The notes: a model not told the origin generated them from the letters alone. A stretch of 64,000 nucleotides of DNA from Actinokineospora bangkokensis (GCF_001940455.1 NZ_MKQR01000032.1:62001-126000), one strand, 5' to 3'; counted from the stretch's first letter, positions 16,228 to 25,506 are shown. Program-made: numbers and translations.

Positions 16228-17220
16228 ATGGACGAGCAGCAGCAAGACCCGCGGGGCGCCGGTCCGGCGCGGCGGCCCGATGTGCTGGGCCTCACCGTCC
16301 CCGACCTGGGCGTCGCCGGGTTCGACCCGCCCGAGGACCGCGGGTACGGGATGGACGGCAAGGCCGTGGTCGTCACCGGCGCGGGCCGGGGGTTGGGCGC
16401 CGCGTTCGCCGAGGACCTGGCGGGCGCGGGCGCCGCGGTGGTGGTCAACGACGTCGACCGGGACGCCGCCGAGCGGGTGGCCGCCGGGATCCGGGCGGCG
16501 GGCGGGGCCGCGGTGGTCAGCGGGCACACCGTGGCCGACGCGGAGCAGGCCGTGGAGATCGTGGAGCTGTGCGCCCGCGAGTTCGGCGCCGTCGACGGGC
16601 TGGTCAACAACGCCGGGCTGAACTACGAGGCGCTGCCGTGGGAGGACGACCCGCGGCGGGTGCGGGAGCTGGTGGAGGTGAACGTGCTCGGGGTGCTCTA
16701 CACCGGGCTGGCCGCCATCCGGCGGATGCGCGCGGCGGGGCGGGGCGCGATCGTCAACATCTCCTCCGGCGCGCACCTGGGCCAGCGCACGCTGGGCGCG
16801 TACGCGGCGAGCAAGGGCGCTGTGGCGTCGCTGACCGCGTCGTGGGCGCTGGACCTGGAGGAGTGCGGCATCCGCGTCAACGCGGTGTGCCCGCGCGCCT
16901 ACACCAGGATGGTGTGGACCTCCGAGCGCGCGATGCGGACCACCGGCCCGGACAGCACCCCGGAGCTGATCGCGCCGCTGGTGCGGTTCCTGCTCGGCGA
17001 CCGGTCGGCGGGCATCACCGGCCAGGTGGTGCGGTGCACCGGCACCGAGCTGCACGTGGTCGGCCAGCCGCACCTCAAGGCACCCGTCCTGCGCCGCGAC
17101 GAGTGGGACGTCGAGAGCGTCGACCGGGCGTTCACCGAGGTGCTCGGCGGGCACCTGGAGCCCTACGGCCTGGAGAAGCGCCTGCCGCCCCGGCTGCGCA
17201 AGTGGCTCACCCCCGCCTAG
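16228..17220 (+). CDS. Short-chain dehydrogenase/reductase
   Basis: A 330-residue NAD(P)-dependent SDR. The ATG at 16228 (MDEQQQ) follows GGGGAG. After about 45 variable residues the Rossmann fold begins with VVVTGAGRGLGAAF; NNAG and the active-site YAASKG are present, with the preceding catalytic Ser in VNISSG. The C-terminal about 60 residues extend past the classical fold, as in the (3R)-hydroxyacyl-CoA-dehydrogenase-like actinobacterial SDRs. Substrate unknown. Alone on its strand between the structured region and the GGDEF gene. Confidence 0.88.
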   Translation: MDEQQQDPRGAGPARRPDVLGLTVPDLGVAGFDPPEDRGYGMDGKAVVVTGAGRGLGAAFAEDLAGAGAAVVVNDVDRDAAERVAAGIRAAGGAAVVSGHTVADAEQAVEIVELCAREFGAVDGLVNNAGLNYEALPWEDDPRRVRELVEVNVLGVLYTGLAAIRRMRAAGRGAIVNISSGAHLGQRTLGAYAASKGAVASLTASWALDLEECGIRVNAVCPRAYTRMVWTSERAMRTTGPDSTPELIAPLVRFLLGDRSAGITGQVVRCTGTELHVVGQPHLKAPVLRRDEWDVESVDRAFTEVLGGHLEPYGLEKRLPPRLRKWLTPA

Positions 17221-17321
17221 GGGTCGACCACCGGGCAAAGTCGTTGATTGTTAAACAGTGATGGCGGGACACGTATCCTTCCCCTTGAGAACACCGCTCC
17301 CGGGGGAAGGAGGTCGCCGCC

Positions 17322-18821
17322 GTGGCCTGGTCCGGACGCGGTCGCCCCACGCCCTCCCGGGGCTTCACCAGTCGCGAGAACGCATCGGTCTCTCCTGTCG
17401 GTCGGTCCGGCGTGGTGTCTGCGGGCGGCGCGGCACCCGCACGCGGGGTCACCAGTCGCGGCTCATCGGGTCCACCTCCCGGGGGTTCCACACCGGACAG
17501 AACGCTGCTGAGTGGTACCGGTCACGGGTCGACGGGGTCCAGTGACCCAGTTGTAACCCGAGGGGGTGATACCGCGACCAGTGTGGCGCACGCGGGCCCG
17601 CGTCCCGGACTCCGGTCGCTGCCCCGGCCCGCCGTCGCCTACATCCTGGTGTTCGAGCTGGTCGCGCTCGGGGCGACCACCCTGGCCCTGCTCGGCGACC
17701 GCGCGGCCAGCGCGACCGAGTGGCGGCGCTTCGGCGCGCTGGTCGTGGCGGGTGCGGCGCACCTGTGGCTGTCCCGGCGCACCGAGGAGGCGCGCCGGGA
17801 CTCGCGCACCGGCCCGCACGTGGACACCTCGGTGGTGTGGATCCTGCCCGCGATGGTGCTGCTGCCCGCGTGGATGGCGGTGCTGTCGCTGCTGCTGCTG
17901 CGCGTCCAGCTCTACCCGGTGGCCCGCCGCCCGCTCTACCGGTTCACCTTCGGCACCGCGGGCATCCTGCTCGCCGCGCTGGCCGCCTTGGCGCTGGTGC
18001 GGGTCACCGACCTGGACGTGCTGCGCCGGTTCTCGCTGGTGGAGCTGCTGGTGCTGGTGGCGGCGGCGGTCGTGTACTTCGTGCTCAACCTCGCCTCGAT
18101 CGCCGGGGTGATCGCCCTGTCGACCCCCAAGCCCACCTGGTCGCTGGTGGCGGGCAGCCGCCGCGACAACGGCATGGCCGCGCTCACGCTGTGCCTGGGC
18201 GTGCTGGTGGCGCTGGCCGTGGCGCACGCCTGGGCCGCCCCGCTGCTGGTGGTGCCGCTGCTGTGCGCCCTGGACTGGGGCGCCCTGCAGATCGAGAGCC
18301 TGCGCGGCGACTCGCGCACCGACGACAAGACCGACCTGCTCAACAGCCGCGGCTGGTACGAGCAGGTCGACCGGGAGTTCGTCCGCGCCCGCCGCCGGGG
18401 CAGCTCGGTGGCCGTCGCGGTGCTCGACCTCGACCACTTCAAGCAGGTCAACGACACCTGGGGCCACCCGGCGGGCGACGCGGTGCTGCGCGCCGTCGGC
18501 GCCGTGCTGCACCAGACCACCCGCCAGGGCGACATCGTCGGCCGCTTCGGCGGCGAGGAGTTCGTCCTGCTGCTGCCCGACACCGACGCCCACCAGGCCA
18601 GCCTGGTGGCCGAGCGGGTGCGCCGCGGGGTGGCCGAGATGCAGGTCGTGGCCACCGACAAGCGCGGCAACCCGGTCGAGATCGCCGCCCGCACCACCTC
18701 CATCGGCATCGCGGCGGCCCCCGCCCCCAGCACCACCCTGGAGTCCCTGCTCCGCCGCGCCGACGCCGCCGTCTACGACGCCAAGAGCACCGGCCGCAAC
18801 CGCGTCCGGGTCGCCTCCTGA
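17322..18821 (+). CDS. Membrane-bound diguanylate cyclase (GGDEF)
   Basis: A 499-residue protein making the second messenger c-di-GMP. I start at the GTG at 17322 because an excellent AAGGAGGT site precedes it by 8 bases; this gives a disordered 85-residue Ser/Gly/Pro tail. A GTG at 17583 would start just before the membrane domain. Six or so hydrophobic helices (about 105-325) precede the GGDEF domain (about 335-495), with LDLDHFKQVNDTWGH binding metal, active-site GGEEF at 410-414, and RQGD as the RxxD product-inhibition site five residues before it. The domain looks catalytically intact. The helices recall MASE-like sensor regions. Confidence 0.88.
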   Translation: MAWSGRGRPTPSRGFTSRENASVSPVGRSGVVSAGGAAPARGVTSRGSSGPPPGGSTPDRTLLSGTGHGSTGSSDPVVTRGGDTATSVAHAGPRPGLRSLPRPAVAYILVFELVALGATTLALLGDRAASATEWRRFGALVVAGAAHLWLSRRTEEARRDSRTGPHVDTSVVWILPAMVLLPAWMAVLSLLLLRVQLYPVARRPLYRFTFGTAGILLAALAALALVRVTDLDVLRRFSLVELLVLVAAAVVYFVLNLASIAGVIALSTPKPTWSLVAGSRRDNGMAALTLCLGVLVALAVAHAWAAPLLVVPLLCALDWGALQIESLRGDSRTDDKTDLLNSRGWYEQVDREFVRARRRGSSVAVAVLDLDHFKQVNDTWGHPAGDAVLRAVGAVLHQTTRQGDIVGRFGGEEFVLLLPDTDAHQASLVAERVRRGVAEMQVVATDKRGNPVEIAARTTSIGIAAAPAPSTTLESLLRRADAAVYDAKSTGRNRVRVAS

Positions 18822-18984
18822 GCGGTCGACCCGGTCGGGGGCGGGGGCCCGTCGGGCAGGGGTGACCCCTGATCTCACCGGACCCGCCGGTGGCGCGTGC
18901 CGGATTGCGGGGGCGTTAACGTAAGTTGGCCGGAGTTTGTCCAGAACAGGAACCCGAGTACCCCTTCGGGGAGGGAGACTCCCG

Positions 18985-20124
18985 GTGGACCTCACCGTCC
19001 TGGTGCCGCTGGTCGTGGCCACGGCACTGCTGTTCGACTTCACCAACGGCTTCCACGACACCGCCAACGCCATGGCCACCTCGATCGCGACGGGGGCGCT
19101 GCGGCCGAGGGTGGCGGTGGCGCTGTCGGCCGTGCTGAACCTGGCGGGGGCGTTCCTGTCGGTCGAGGTGGCCAAGACGATCTCGGGCGGGGTGGTCGAC
19201 GACGCCGCGGTCACCCCCGAGGTGGTCTTCGGCGGGCTCGTCGGCGCGATCGTGTGGAACCTGCTGACCTGGTACGTCGGGCTGCCGTCCAGCTCGTCGC
19301 ACGCGCTGTTCGGCGGGCTGATCGGCGCCGCGTGGGTGGTGGCGGGCGGGTCGGCGGTGCACTTCGGCACGGTGCTGGAGAAGGTGCTGCTGCCCGCGCT
19401 CGTCGCCCCGGTGGTGGCGGGGGTCGCGGGCGGTGTGGCGACCTACCTGGCGTTCCGGATCACCCGCCGGGCCACGGCCAGCCGGACCCCGCGCGGGTTC
19501 CGGATCGGGCAGGTGGCCTCGGCGTCGCTGCTCTCGCTCGCGCACGGCACCAACGACGCGCAGAAGACGATGGGCATCATCACCCTCACCCTGATCAGCG
19601 CGGGCAGCCTGCCGCGCGGCTCCGGCCCGCCGGTGTGGGTGGTCATCGGCGCGGGGGTGGCCATCGCCGCGGGCACCTACCTGGGCGGCTGGCGGATCAT
19701 CCGCACGCTGGGCTCCGGGATCACCGACATCGGCGCGCCGCAGGGCTTCGCCGCGCAGACCAGCGCCACCGCGGTGATCCTCACCTCGTCGCACATGGGG
19801 ATCGCGCTGTCGACCACGCACGTGTGCTCGGGCGGCATCCTCGGCGCGGGGCTGGGCACGCCGCAGGCGGTGGTGCGCTGGGGCACGGCGGGCCGGATGG
19901 TCCTGGCGTGGCTGACCACGCTGCCCGCCGCCGGGGCCGCGGGCGCGCTAGCCGGGTCGGTGGCCTCCACCGGTGCGGTGGGCACGGTGCTGGTGGCGGT
20001 GCTCGGCGTGCTCTTCGCCGGGGGCATCTACCTGGCCTCCCGCCGCGACGCGGTGGGCGCGCACAACGTCAACGACATCCCGGTGGAGCCGCTGGCGACC
20101 TCCGGGAGCGGGGGTGAGCGGTGA
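18985..20124 (+). CDS. pit: Inorganic phosphate transporter, PiT family
   Basis: A 379-residue low-affinity phosphate/cation symporter with about ten membrane helices. The GTG at 18985 follows a GGGGAGGGAG stretch and starts at the family's normal N-terminus. The duplicated PiT signature is clear: GFHDTANAMAT at about 23-33 and AHGTNDAQKTMGI at about 186-198, plus GLPSSSSHAL and GIALSTTH in the paired half-repeats. Its stop overlaps the start of the small membrane gene at 20121, indicating translational coupling. Confidence 0.95.
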   Translation: MDLTVLVPLVVATALLFDFTNGFHDTANAMATSIATGALRPRVAVALSAVLNLAGAFLSVEVAKTISGGVVDDAAVTPEVVFGGLVGAIVWNLLTWYVGLPSSSSHALFGGLIGAAWVVAGGSAVHFGTVLEKVLLPALVAPVVAGVAGGVATYLAFRITRRATASRTPRGFRIGQVASASLLSLAHGTNDAQKTMGIITLTLISAGSLPRGSGPPVWVVIGAGVAIAAGTYLGGWRIIRTLGSGITDIGAPQGFAAQTSATAVILTSSHMGIALSTTHVCSGGILGAGLGTPQAVVRWGTAGRMVLAWLTTLPAAGAAGALAGSVASTGAVGTVLVAVLGVLFAGGIYLASRRDAVGAHNVNDIPVEPLATSGSGGER

Positions 20125-20324
20125 ACTGGGCGGAACTGGCGGAGGTCGTCGTCGCCGCGCTGGTGACCGGCGTCGGCGCGGTGGTGCTGTTCGCCCTCGG
20201 GGTGCGGGGCTGGTCCGACCACGCCGACACCCGGTCGGTGGTGGGGCTGGGCACGGCGGTGGTGAGCTTCGCGCTGTGCGCGGCGCTGGTGGGCGTGGGG
20301 ATCTGGGTCATCGTGTCGAAGTGA
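20121..20324 (+). CDS. Small membrane protein coupled to the phosphate transporter
   Basis: A 67-residue protein with two predicted helices (about 8-27 and 41-64). Its GTG start overlaps the pit stop (GTGA), so the two are made together. Similar small hydrophobic proteins follow pit genes in other actinobacteria; a role in transporter stability or regulation is a guess. Its end overlaps the convergent DUF4184 gene by 17 bases. Confidence 0.8.
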   Translation: MNWAELAEVVVAALVTGVGAVVLFALGVRGWSDHADTRSVVGLGTAVVSFALCAALVGVGIWVIVSK

Positions 20325-21093
20325 CGCGCCCGCGCAGCACCCCGTAGCAGGCCAGCGCGGCGAAGGCGGCGGAGATCGCCCCGATGCAGGCCAGCACCAC
20401 CCCGGTCTGCCACTGCTTCGTCGTCGGCACCGCGGCCAGCAGGTCCAGCACGGGGACCTCGCCCACCGCCGCCATCCCGCGCAGCCCGTTGCCCAGCCCG
20501 ACCACCGCGGCCGCGCCGAGCACCCAGGCGATCGGCACCAGCGGCCGCGCCGGGGGCGCCAGGTGCGCGGGGACGGGCCCGGGGTCGGTGCGCCGCAACC
20601 GCCGCAGCACCCACCAGGTGAGGAACGCGACGCCGACCGCGCTGCCGCCCATCTGGAGGAACTGGTAGATCGGCAGCCCCGGCACCACGTCGTGCTTGAG
20701 CCACCGCATCCGGAGCACGGCGAAGCCGTCGTAGTGGGTGAAGGCGTCCCACACCACGTGCGTGACCCCGCCCACCAGGATGGAGCCGAGCAGCGCGGGC
20801 GTGACCGGCGTGGGCGCCACCCGCCCGGCCACCCGCTCGCGCACCCACCGCGGCCCCAGCGCCACCAGGGCGGGCGCGGTGAACCGCTCGAACACGACCA
20901 GGAACGCCAGGGCCAGCGGCAGGTCGACCACCACGAGCCCCCACCAGCTGTGCGTGACGTCGCCGTCGAGCGGGCGCAGCGCGGCGAAGTACGACAGGTC
21001 CGGGGCCATCGACCCCACGACGAGCCCGGGCGCCACCAGCCGCGTCCGCAGCAGGGGCAGCACCGCGACCGGGTGGGCGAGGGTGAAGGGCAT
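20308..21093 (-). CDS. DUF4184 integral membrane protein
   Basis: A 261-residue protein that opens with MPFTLAHPVAVLPL, the hallmark of DUF4184, followed by GSMAPDLSYF and a second conserved GGVTHVVWDAFTHYDG; His and Asp in these segments resemble the metal-binding pattern of the membrane hydrolase family that includes YdjM/YfhO-like proteins. Five or six membrane helices. Function unknown. The frame is open far upstream on this strand but the family start is unambiguous. Confidence 0.85.
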   Translation of the reverse strand: MPFTLAHPVAVLPLLRTRLVAPGLVVGSMAPDLSYFAALRPLDGDVTHSWWGLVVVDLPLALAFLVVFERFTAPALVALGPRWVRERVAGRVAPTPVTPALLGSILVGGVTHVVWDAFTHYDGFAVLRMRWLKHDVVPGLPIYQFLQMGGSAVGVAFLTWWVLRRLRRTDPGPVPAHLAPPARPLVPIAWVLGAAAVVGLGNGLRGMAAVGEVPVLDLLAAVPTTKQWQTGVVLACIGAISAAFAALACYGVLRGRVTSTR

Positions 21094-21262
21094 GGCACCG
21101 ACGATCCCGCGATGTCGTGGCGGTCGCACGCAGCTCCTGTGGAGGTGTTGCGCAGATCCCACCCCGACCCCCGCTCCGGGCAAATCGGGCTCGCGCGGCG
21201 TGCGCGCGGCACGGCGGTCGGCGCGGGTGCGAGGATGCTGGGCGCACCCGTGAGGAGCGTGG

Positions 21263-21454
21263 ATGAACGAGGACGAGGAGCTGGCGGTGCCCGCTGAGAT
21301 CCACACCGTCTGCCAGTGCTGCGGCGGTGGCGGCATGGTCGCCGACCCCAAGCTCGCCGTCATCGTCGGCGAGCCCCGCCCCCTCGACAACGGGCGACCC
21401 TGCCCGCACTGCGACACGACCGGCCAGTTCGCGGGGATCATCCCGCCGCTGTGA
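21263..21454 (+). CDS. Small zinc-ribbon-like protein
   Basis: A 63-residue protein with two CxxC pairs: CQCCGGGG and CPHCDTTG, spaced like a DnaJ-type zinc finger repeat. A GAGGAG site precedes the ATG. It probably binds one zinc ion. Nothing else identifies its role; it is a single gene between the DUF4184 protein and the GH3 enzyme. Confidence 0.75.
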   Translation: MNEDEELAVPAEIHTVCQCCGGGGMVADPKLAVIVGEPRPLDNGRPCPHCDTTGQFAGIIPPL

Positions 21455-21502
21455 CCCGCGCCTGCGCTGCGCGGGGGTGCCCGCCCCGGCGACAATGCCC
21501 CC

Positions 21503-22717
21503 ATGGTGTCGAGGCTGGTGCGACGGCGGCGGGCGCGCGGGGTGCTGGCCGCGGTCGGCGTCGGCGCCGTGGTCGGCGGGCTGTTCCTCGGCCCTGAGCA
21601 GGTGGTCGACGGTCGCGCGGTGCCGCGGGTCGAGGGCTGGCCGGTGGCCGGTCCCGGCGGCGGGGGCACCGCCGCGCCCGCCCCGACGGCGACCGGCGGT
21701 GGGGCGTCGTCCTCGGTCGCCCCGCCCGACCGCTGCGCGGGTGTGATCTCCGCCATGCCGCTGCGCAAGCGGCTGGCCGCGCTGTTGATCGTGGGCGTCA
21801 ACCCCTCGGGGCCCGCCGCGGCGCTGGCGGCCGTGCGCACCGAGCAGGTCGGTGGCATCTTCCTCGGCGGCAACGCCACGCAGCTGCTGGTCGGCGACGC
21901 CCTGGGCCCGGTGCGCGCCGCCGCCGACCTGCCGCTGACCGTCGCCGTCGACGACGAGGGCGGCCGGGTGCAGCGCATCGACGCCCTCGACGGCGACCTC
22001 CCCAGCGCCCGCGCGATGGCCGCCACCAGCACCGACGCGCAGGTGCGGGCCCTGGCCGAGCAGCGGGGCGGCCAGTTGCGCGCGCACGGGGTGACCCTGG
22101 ACTTCGCGCCGGTGGTGGACGTCAGCGACCAGCCGGACGGGGCCGTGATCGGGGACCGCTCGTTCAGCGCCGACCCCGCCACCGCCACCCGCTACGCGGG
22201 CGCCTTCGCCGCGGGCCTGCGCGACGCGGGCCTGCTCCCGGTCCTCAAGCACTTCCCCGGCCACGGCCGGGCCGACGGCGACTCCCACGCGGGCCCGGTC
22301 AGCACGCCCCCGCTGGACCAGCTCAGGACCGCCGACCTGGAGCCCTACCGCCGCCTGCCCGGCCAGGGCGAGGTGGCGGTGATGGTCGGCCACATGACCG
22401 TCCCCGGCCTCACCGACGGCGCCCCGGCCTCCCTCTCCCCGGCCACCTACCGCCTGCTGCGCACCGACCTGCGCTTCGACGGCCTCACCATCACCGACGA
22501 CCTCGGCTCCATGCGCGCCGTCTCCGCCCGCTACGACCTGCCCGAGGCCGTCCTCGCCGCCCTCAAGTCCGGCGCCGACACCCCCTTCTGGTCCTCCGGC
22601 ACCCGCCTCACCCCCGTCCTCGACCGCCTCGTCTCCGCCGCCACCACCGGCGAACTCCCCCCGGACCGCATCACCGACGCCCTCCGCCGCGTCCTGCGCG
22701 CCAAGTCCGCCTGCTGA
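21503..22717 (+). CDS. Glycoside hydrolase family 3, NagZ-like
   Basis: A 404-residue exported or membrane-anchored protein: signal-anchor helix about 13-31, a Gly/Ala/Pro linker, then a GH3 barrel. KHFPGHGR (249-256) is the loop that carries the His of the NagZ catalytic dyad, and ITDDLGSM holds the Asp nucleophile. The family removes N-acetylglucosamine from muropeptides; secreted actinobacterial members are called beta-N-acetylhexosaminidases. A tRNA-Lys terminator lies just past its end on the other strand. Confidence 0.9.
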   Translation: MVSRLVRRRRARGVLAAVGVGAVVGGLFLGPEQVVDGRAVPRVEGWPVAGPGGGGTAAPAPTATGGGASSSVAPPDRCAGVISAMPLRKRLAALLIVGVNPSGPAAALAAVRTEQVGGIFLGGNATQLLVGDALGPVRAAADLPLTVAVDDEGGRVQRIDALDGDLPSARAMAATSTDAQVRALAEQRGGQLRAHGVTLDFAPVVDVSDQPDGAVIGDRSFSADPATATRYAGAFAAGLRDAGLLPVLKHFPGHGRADGDSHAGPVSTPPLDQLRTADLEPYRRLPGQGEVAVMVGHMTVPGLTDGAPASLSPATYRLLRTDLRFDGLTITDDLGSMRAVSARYDLPEAVLAALKSGADTPFWSSGTRLTPVLDRLVSAATTGELPPDRITDALRRVLRAKSAC

Positions 22718-22760
22718 CCGGCCGACTCCACTGTGGAGGACTCCGGGTGCCCGGAAAAGC

Positions 22761-22794
22761 GAAGAAGCCCGGTCCGTGTGGACCGGGCTTCTTC
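22761..22794. terminator. Strong hairpin terminator (tRNA-Lys and GH3 ends)
   Basis: A perfect 15-bp stem (GAAGAAGCCCGGTCC at 22761-22775, complement at 22780-22794), loop GTGT. On the minus strand it follows the tRNA-Lys 3' end by 2 bases and is followed by GCTTTTCC. Confidence 0.92.
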
Positions 22795-22796
22795 GG

Positions 22797-22872
22797 TGGT
22801 GCGCCGCCAGGGACTCGAACCCCGAACCCGCTGGTTAAGAGCCAGCTGCTCTGCCAGTTGAGCTAGCGGCGC
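22797..22872 (-). tRNA. tRNA-Lys (anticodon CUU), CCA encoded
   Basis: Minus-strand cloverleaf: acceptor GCGCCGC/GCGGCGC, D arm GCTC...GAGC, anticodon loop CTCTTAA with anticodon CUU, T loop TTCGAGT, discriminator A followed by an encoded CCA (22797-22799). Confidence 0.95.
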
Positions 22873-23023
22873 TCATCGGGAGGCTTTCCCCGCTGACAGG
22901 GAAAAAGTTAGCACAGGCCCCTCGGAGGCCTGAAATCGGGGGGGGTCCCCTGTCCGGATTCGACGGTGTCGCCCCCTTCTGGCGGGGCGTCAGGCACACT
23001 GGGACCACCGGGTCGGGTGACGG

Positions 23024-24244
23024 ATGAACGGGTGGTGCCGGATGGTTCGGGGACGGTGGGGGCGGGCCGCGGTGGCCTGCGCGGCGCTCGTGTCGTTGGC
23101 GGCGTGCACCGCGGAGGGGGCGACCGCCGTGGGCGGCCAGCCGGGCTCGACCTCGGCACCCGCCACCTCGACGACCCCCGTCACACCGCTGTCGCTGGCC
23201 GTGAGCCCGGCGAACACCGCGGCCGACGTGGCCCCGGGGGAGCCGGTGACGATCTCCGCGGCAGGCGGGAAGATCACCCAGGCGGGGGTCACCGGGGAGG
23301 ACGGCCGGGTGGTGGCCGGTGCGCTGTCGGCCGACGGGGCGACCTGGGCGACGACCGAGGGCCTGGGGTACGGCAAGACCTACACCGCGACCGCCACCGC
23401 CCTCGACGCCGCGGGGAAGTCCACCACCGCCACGTCGACCTTCACCACGGTGACGCCGCGGCGGCAGACCGCGCTGTCGATGAACCCGCTCGACGGGCAG
23501 GTGGTCGGGGTGGGCCAGGTGTTCGCCTTCTACTTCGACACCGCCATCGCCGACAAGGCCGCCGCCGAGAAGGCCATCAAGGTCGTGACCACGCCGAACG
23601 CGGTCGAGGGCGCGTTCCACTGGTTCAGCGACAAGGAGGTGCACTGGCGGCCGAAGGAGTACCTGCCCGCGCACAGCACCGTGACGATCAGCGCCGCGAT
23701 CTACGGTAAGCCGCTGGGCAACGGCGTCTACGGCCGCGCGGACCGCAACGCCACGATCACCGTGGGCGACTCGGTGGTCGCGGTGGCCGACGGCGCCACC
23801 CACCAGATGACGGTGACGGTGAACGGGGTGCTGGCCCGCACCATCCCGATCTCCATGGGCAAGAAGGCGCACGAGACGCCCGCGGGCACCTACACCGTGA
23901 TGAGCGAGCACCGCGACTACACCATGGACTCGTCGACCTACGGCGTCCCAGCGGACTCTGCCGCGGGGTACCGGACGAAGGTGGAGGTCGCGAGCCGCAT
24001 GTCCAACAGCGGCATCTTCTACCACTCGGCGCCGTGGTCGGTGCGCGACCAGGGTGCCCGCAACGTCAGCCACGGCTGCATCAACATGACGACCGAGGCC
24101 GCGAACTGGCTCCAGTCGATCTCGAACAAGGGTGACGTGATCGTCGTGCAGAACTCCGGCGGTCCGGTGCTGGAGGCCTGGGACGGCCTGAGCGACTGGC
24201 AGATCCCGTGGGAGACCTACAAGCAGGGTGGCAAGAGGGGCTGA
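23024..24244 (+). CDS. L,D-transpeptidase lipoprotein (Ldt, LppS-like)
   Basis: A 406-residue peptidoglycan cross-linking enzyme making 3-3 links. The signal ends SLAAC (Cys28), so it is a lipoprotein. Ig-like domains occupy about 55-240. The YkuD catalytic domain ends with HSAPWSVRDQGARNVSHGCIN; the nucleophile is Cys352 in SHGCINM. Domain order matches mycobacterial LdtMt2 and LppS. The start could be the ATG at 23042, which only shortens the signal. Confidence 0.93.
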   Translation: MNGWCRMVRGRWGRAAVACAALVSLAACTAEGATAVGGQPGSTSAPATSTTPVTPLSLAVSPANTAADVAPGEPVTISAAGGKITQAGVTGEDGRVVAGALSADGATWATTEGLGYGKTYTATATALDAAGKSTTATSTFTTVTPRRQTALSMNPLDGQVVGVGQVFAFYFDTAIADKAAAEKAIKVVTTPNAVEGAFHWFSDKEVHWRPKEYLPAHSTVTISAAIYGKPLGNGVYGRADRNATITVGDSVVAVADGATHQMTVTVNGVLARTIPISMGKKAHETPAGTYTVMSEHRDYTMDSSTYGVPADSAAGYRTKVEVASRMSNSGIFYHSAPWSVRDQGARNVSHGCINMTTEAANWLQSISNKGDVIVVQNSGGPVLEAWDGLSDWQIPWETYKQGGKRG

Positions 24245-24277
24245 CCCGCCCGCGCCGGGGTGGGGCAGGATGGGTGG

Positions 24278-24505
24278 ATGCGCGAGGTTCGTGAGGTGGA
24301 GATCCGGGACGGGATGATCCGGCTGGGCCAGCTGCTCAAGCTGGCGGGTGTGGCCGAGGACGGCGCGCACGCCAAGGACCTGCTCGAAGCGGGCGAGGTC
24401 GCCGTCAACGGCGAGGTCGAGCACCGCCGCGGCAGGCAGATCCACCCCGGCGACACCATCCAAGCCGCCACCACCCACCTCAAAGTAACCACCCCCACCC
24501 CCTAA
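24278..24505 (+). CDS. S4-domain RNA-binding protein
   Basis: A 75-residue single S4 domain: IRLGQLLKLAGVAEDGAHAK then LLEAGEVAVNGEVEHRRGRQ, the canonical alpha-L motif for structured RNA. Similar YbcJ/RqcP-like small S4 proteins act at the ribosome; the exact role here is unknown. I use the ATG at 24278; an upstream ATG at 24260 adds six residues. Thirty-three bases after the transpeptidase, probably independent in function. Confidence 0.85.
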   Translation: MREVREVEIRDGMIRLGQLLKLAGVAEDGAHAKDLLEAGEVAVNGEVEHRRGRQIHPGDTIQAATTHLKVTTPTP

Positions 24506-24590
24506 CCCCCTCCCCTCACCTCTCCCTCTCCCTCTCTCTCAGCTCAATCCACCCCCAGCTCATCCCTCCCCCCGGCTCGCCTTCCCCGCA

Positions 24591-24644
24591 ATGCGGCCGC
24601 CAGGCCGCGAGCCGCCCTCCGATGCGGCCGCCAGGCCGCGAGCC
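24591..24644. repeat. Direct repeat with internal palindrome
   Basis: Two 23-bp identical copies (24591-24613 and 24622-24644), 31 bases apart. Each contains GCGGCC-GCCA-GGCCGC, a small hairpin. Confidence 0.75.
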
Positions 24645-24713
24645 CACCCCACCCCCCGCGTCAGGAACCCGCCGCACCGTGGGGGTCCGGGGGGTCGCCC
24701 CCCGGGAATGCGA

Positions 24714-24756
24714 AAGGCCGACCACGTCCGCGCGTTCTGCGGACATGGTCGGCCTT
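24714..24756. terminator. tRNA-His terminator
   Basis: An 18-bp stem with one mismatch: AAGGCCGACCACGTCCGC (24714-24731) pairs with 24739-24756. It lies 6 bases past the tRNA-His 3' end on the minus strand. Confidence 0.85.
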
Positions 24757-24762
24757 CGGCCG

Positions 24763-24836
24763 GGTGAGTGACGGGACTTGAACCCGCGACTTCCTGGACC
24801 ACAACCAGGTGCTCTACCAGCTGAGCTACACCCACC
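24763..24836 (-). tRNA. tRNA-His (anticodon GUG)
   Basis: Acceptor GTGGGTG/CACTCAC, extra G(-1) at 24836 opposite discriminator C, anticodon stem CCTGG/CCAGG with loop TTGTGGT, T loop TTCAAGT. The G(-1):C73 pair is the His identity element. Confidence 0.95.
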
Positions 24837-24900
24837 ATCGGTCGCCATCGCTGGCGACCTGGGACAGCATAGCGTGCCCCGTCAGGCCTTCGACACCGGG

Positions 24901-25506
24901 TTAGGCATCCGCGGTGAGCACGGCTTCGGCGACCGCGCGGGCTTCCTCGGTGGAGGGGCCGGGTTGGGGGACGAAGGCGGTGCCGCGGTAGTAGCGCAGC
25001 TCGCGGATGGACTCCTTGATGTCGGCGAGGGCGCGGTGGGCGAGGCCCTTGTCCGGCTGCGCGTAGTAGATGCGCGGGTACCAGCGCCTGCACAGCTCCT
25101 TGATGGAGGAGACGTCGACCATGCGGTAGTGCAGGTGGGCGTCGAGCTCGGGCATGTCGCGGGTGATGAAGCCGCGGTCGGTGGCGATGGAGTTGCCGCA
25201 CAGGGGGGCGGTGCGCTCGTCGGGCACCCACTGCCGGACGTAGTCGAGCACCTGCCGCTGGGCCTCGGCGAGGGTGAGCGCGGAGGCGCGCACCTCGTCG
25301 GTGAGCCCGGAGCGGGCGTGCATGTCGCGCACCACCTCGGGCATCCCGGCCAGGGTCTCGTCGTCGGTGTGGATCACCAGGTCCACCCCGTCCCCGAGGA
25401 CGTTGAGCTCGGAGTCGGTGACCAGGGCAGCGATCTCGATGAGGGCGTCCTTGCCCAGGTCGAGGCCGGTCATCTCGCAGTCGATCCACACCAGTCGGTC
25501 CGTCAC
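24901..25506 (-). CDS. orn: Oligoribonuclease
   Basis: A 201-residue DnaQ-fold 3'-5' exonuclease that degrades very short RNAs, including pGpG from c-di-GMP turnover. Exo I motif [10 protein letters not shown] is at the N-terminus, Exo [12 protein letters not shown] in the middle, and Exo [14 protein letters not shown] near the end. The GTG at 25506 starts at the family's normal position. It complements the diguanylate cyclase at 17322 at the level of c-di-GMP metabolism, though unlinked. Confidence 0.95.
   Translation of the reverse strand: MTDRLVWIDCEMTGLDLGKDALIEIAALVTDSELNVLGDGVDLVIHTDDETLAGMPEVVRDMHARSGLTDEVRASALTLAEAQRQVLDYVRQWVPDERTAPLCGNSIATDRGFITRDMPELDAHLHYRMVDVSSIKELCRRWYPRIYYAQPDKGLAHRALADIKESIRELRYYRGTAFVPQPGPSTEEARAVAEAVLTADA

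Larger units (their letters stand above)
24506..24762. other. Intergenic region with pyrimidine tract and direct repeats
   Basis: 257 bases with a long C/T-rich tract (24507-24541), two direct repeats with internal palindromes, and the tRNA-His terminator. No gene is seen. Confidence 0.6.

Noticed and set aside
17463-19370. Antisense frame over the GGDEF and pit region
   Set aside because: No domain, spans two genes and their promoters.
24506-24762. CRISPR array
   Set aside because: Only two repeats and a C/T-rich tract; no regular spacers and no cas genes anywhere in the window.
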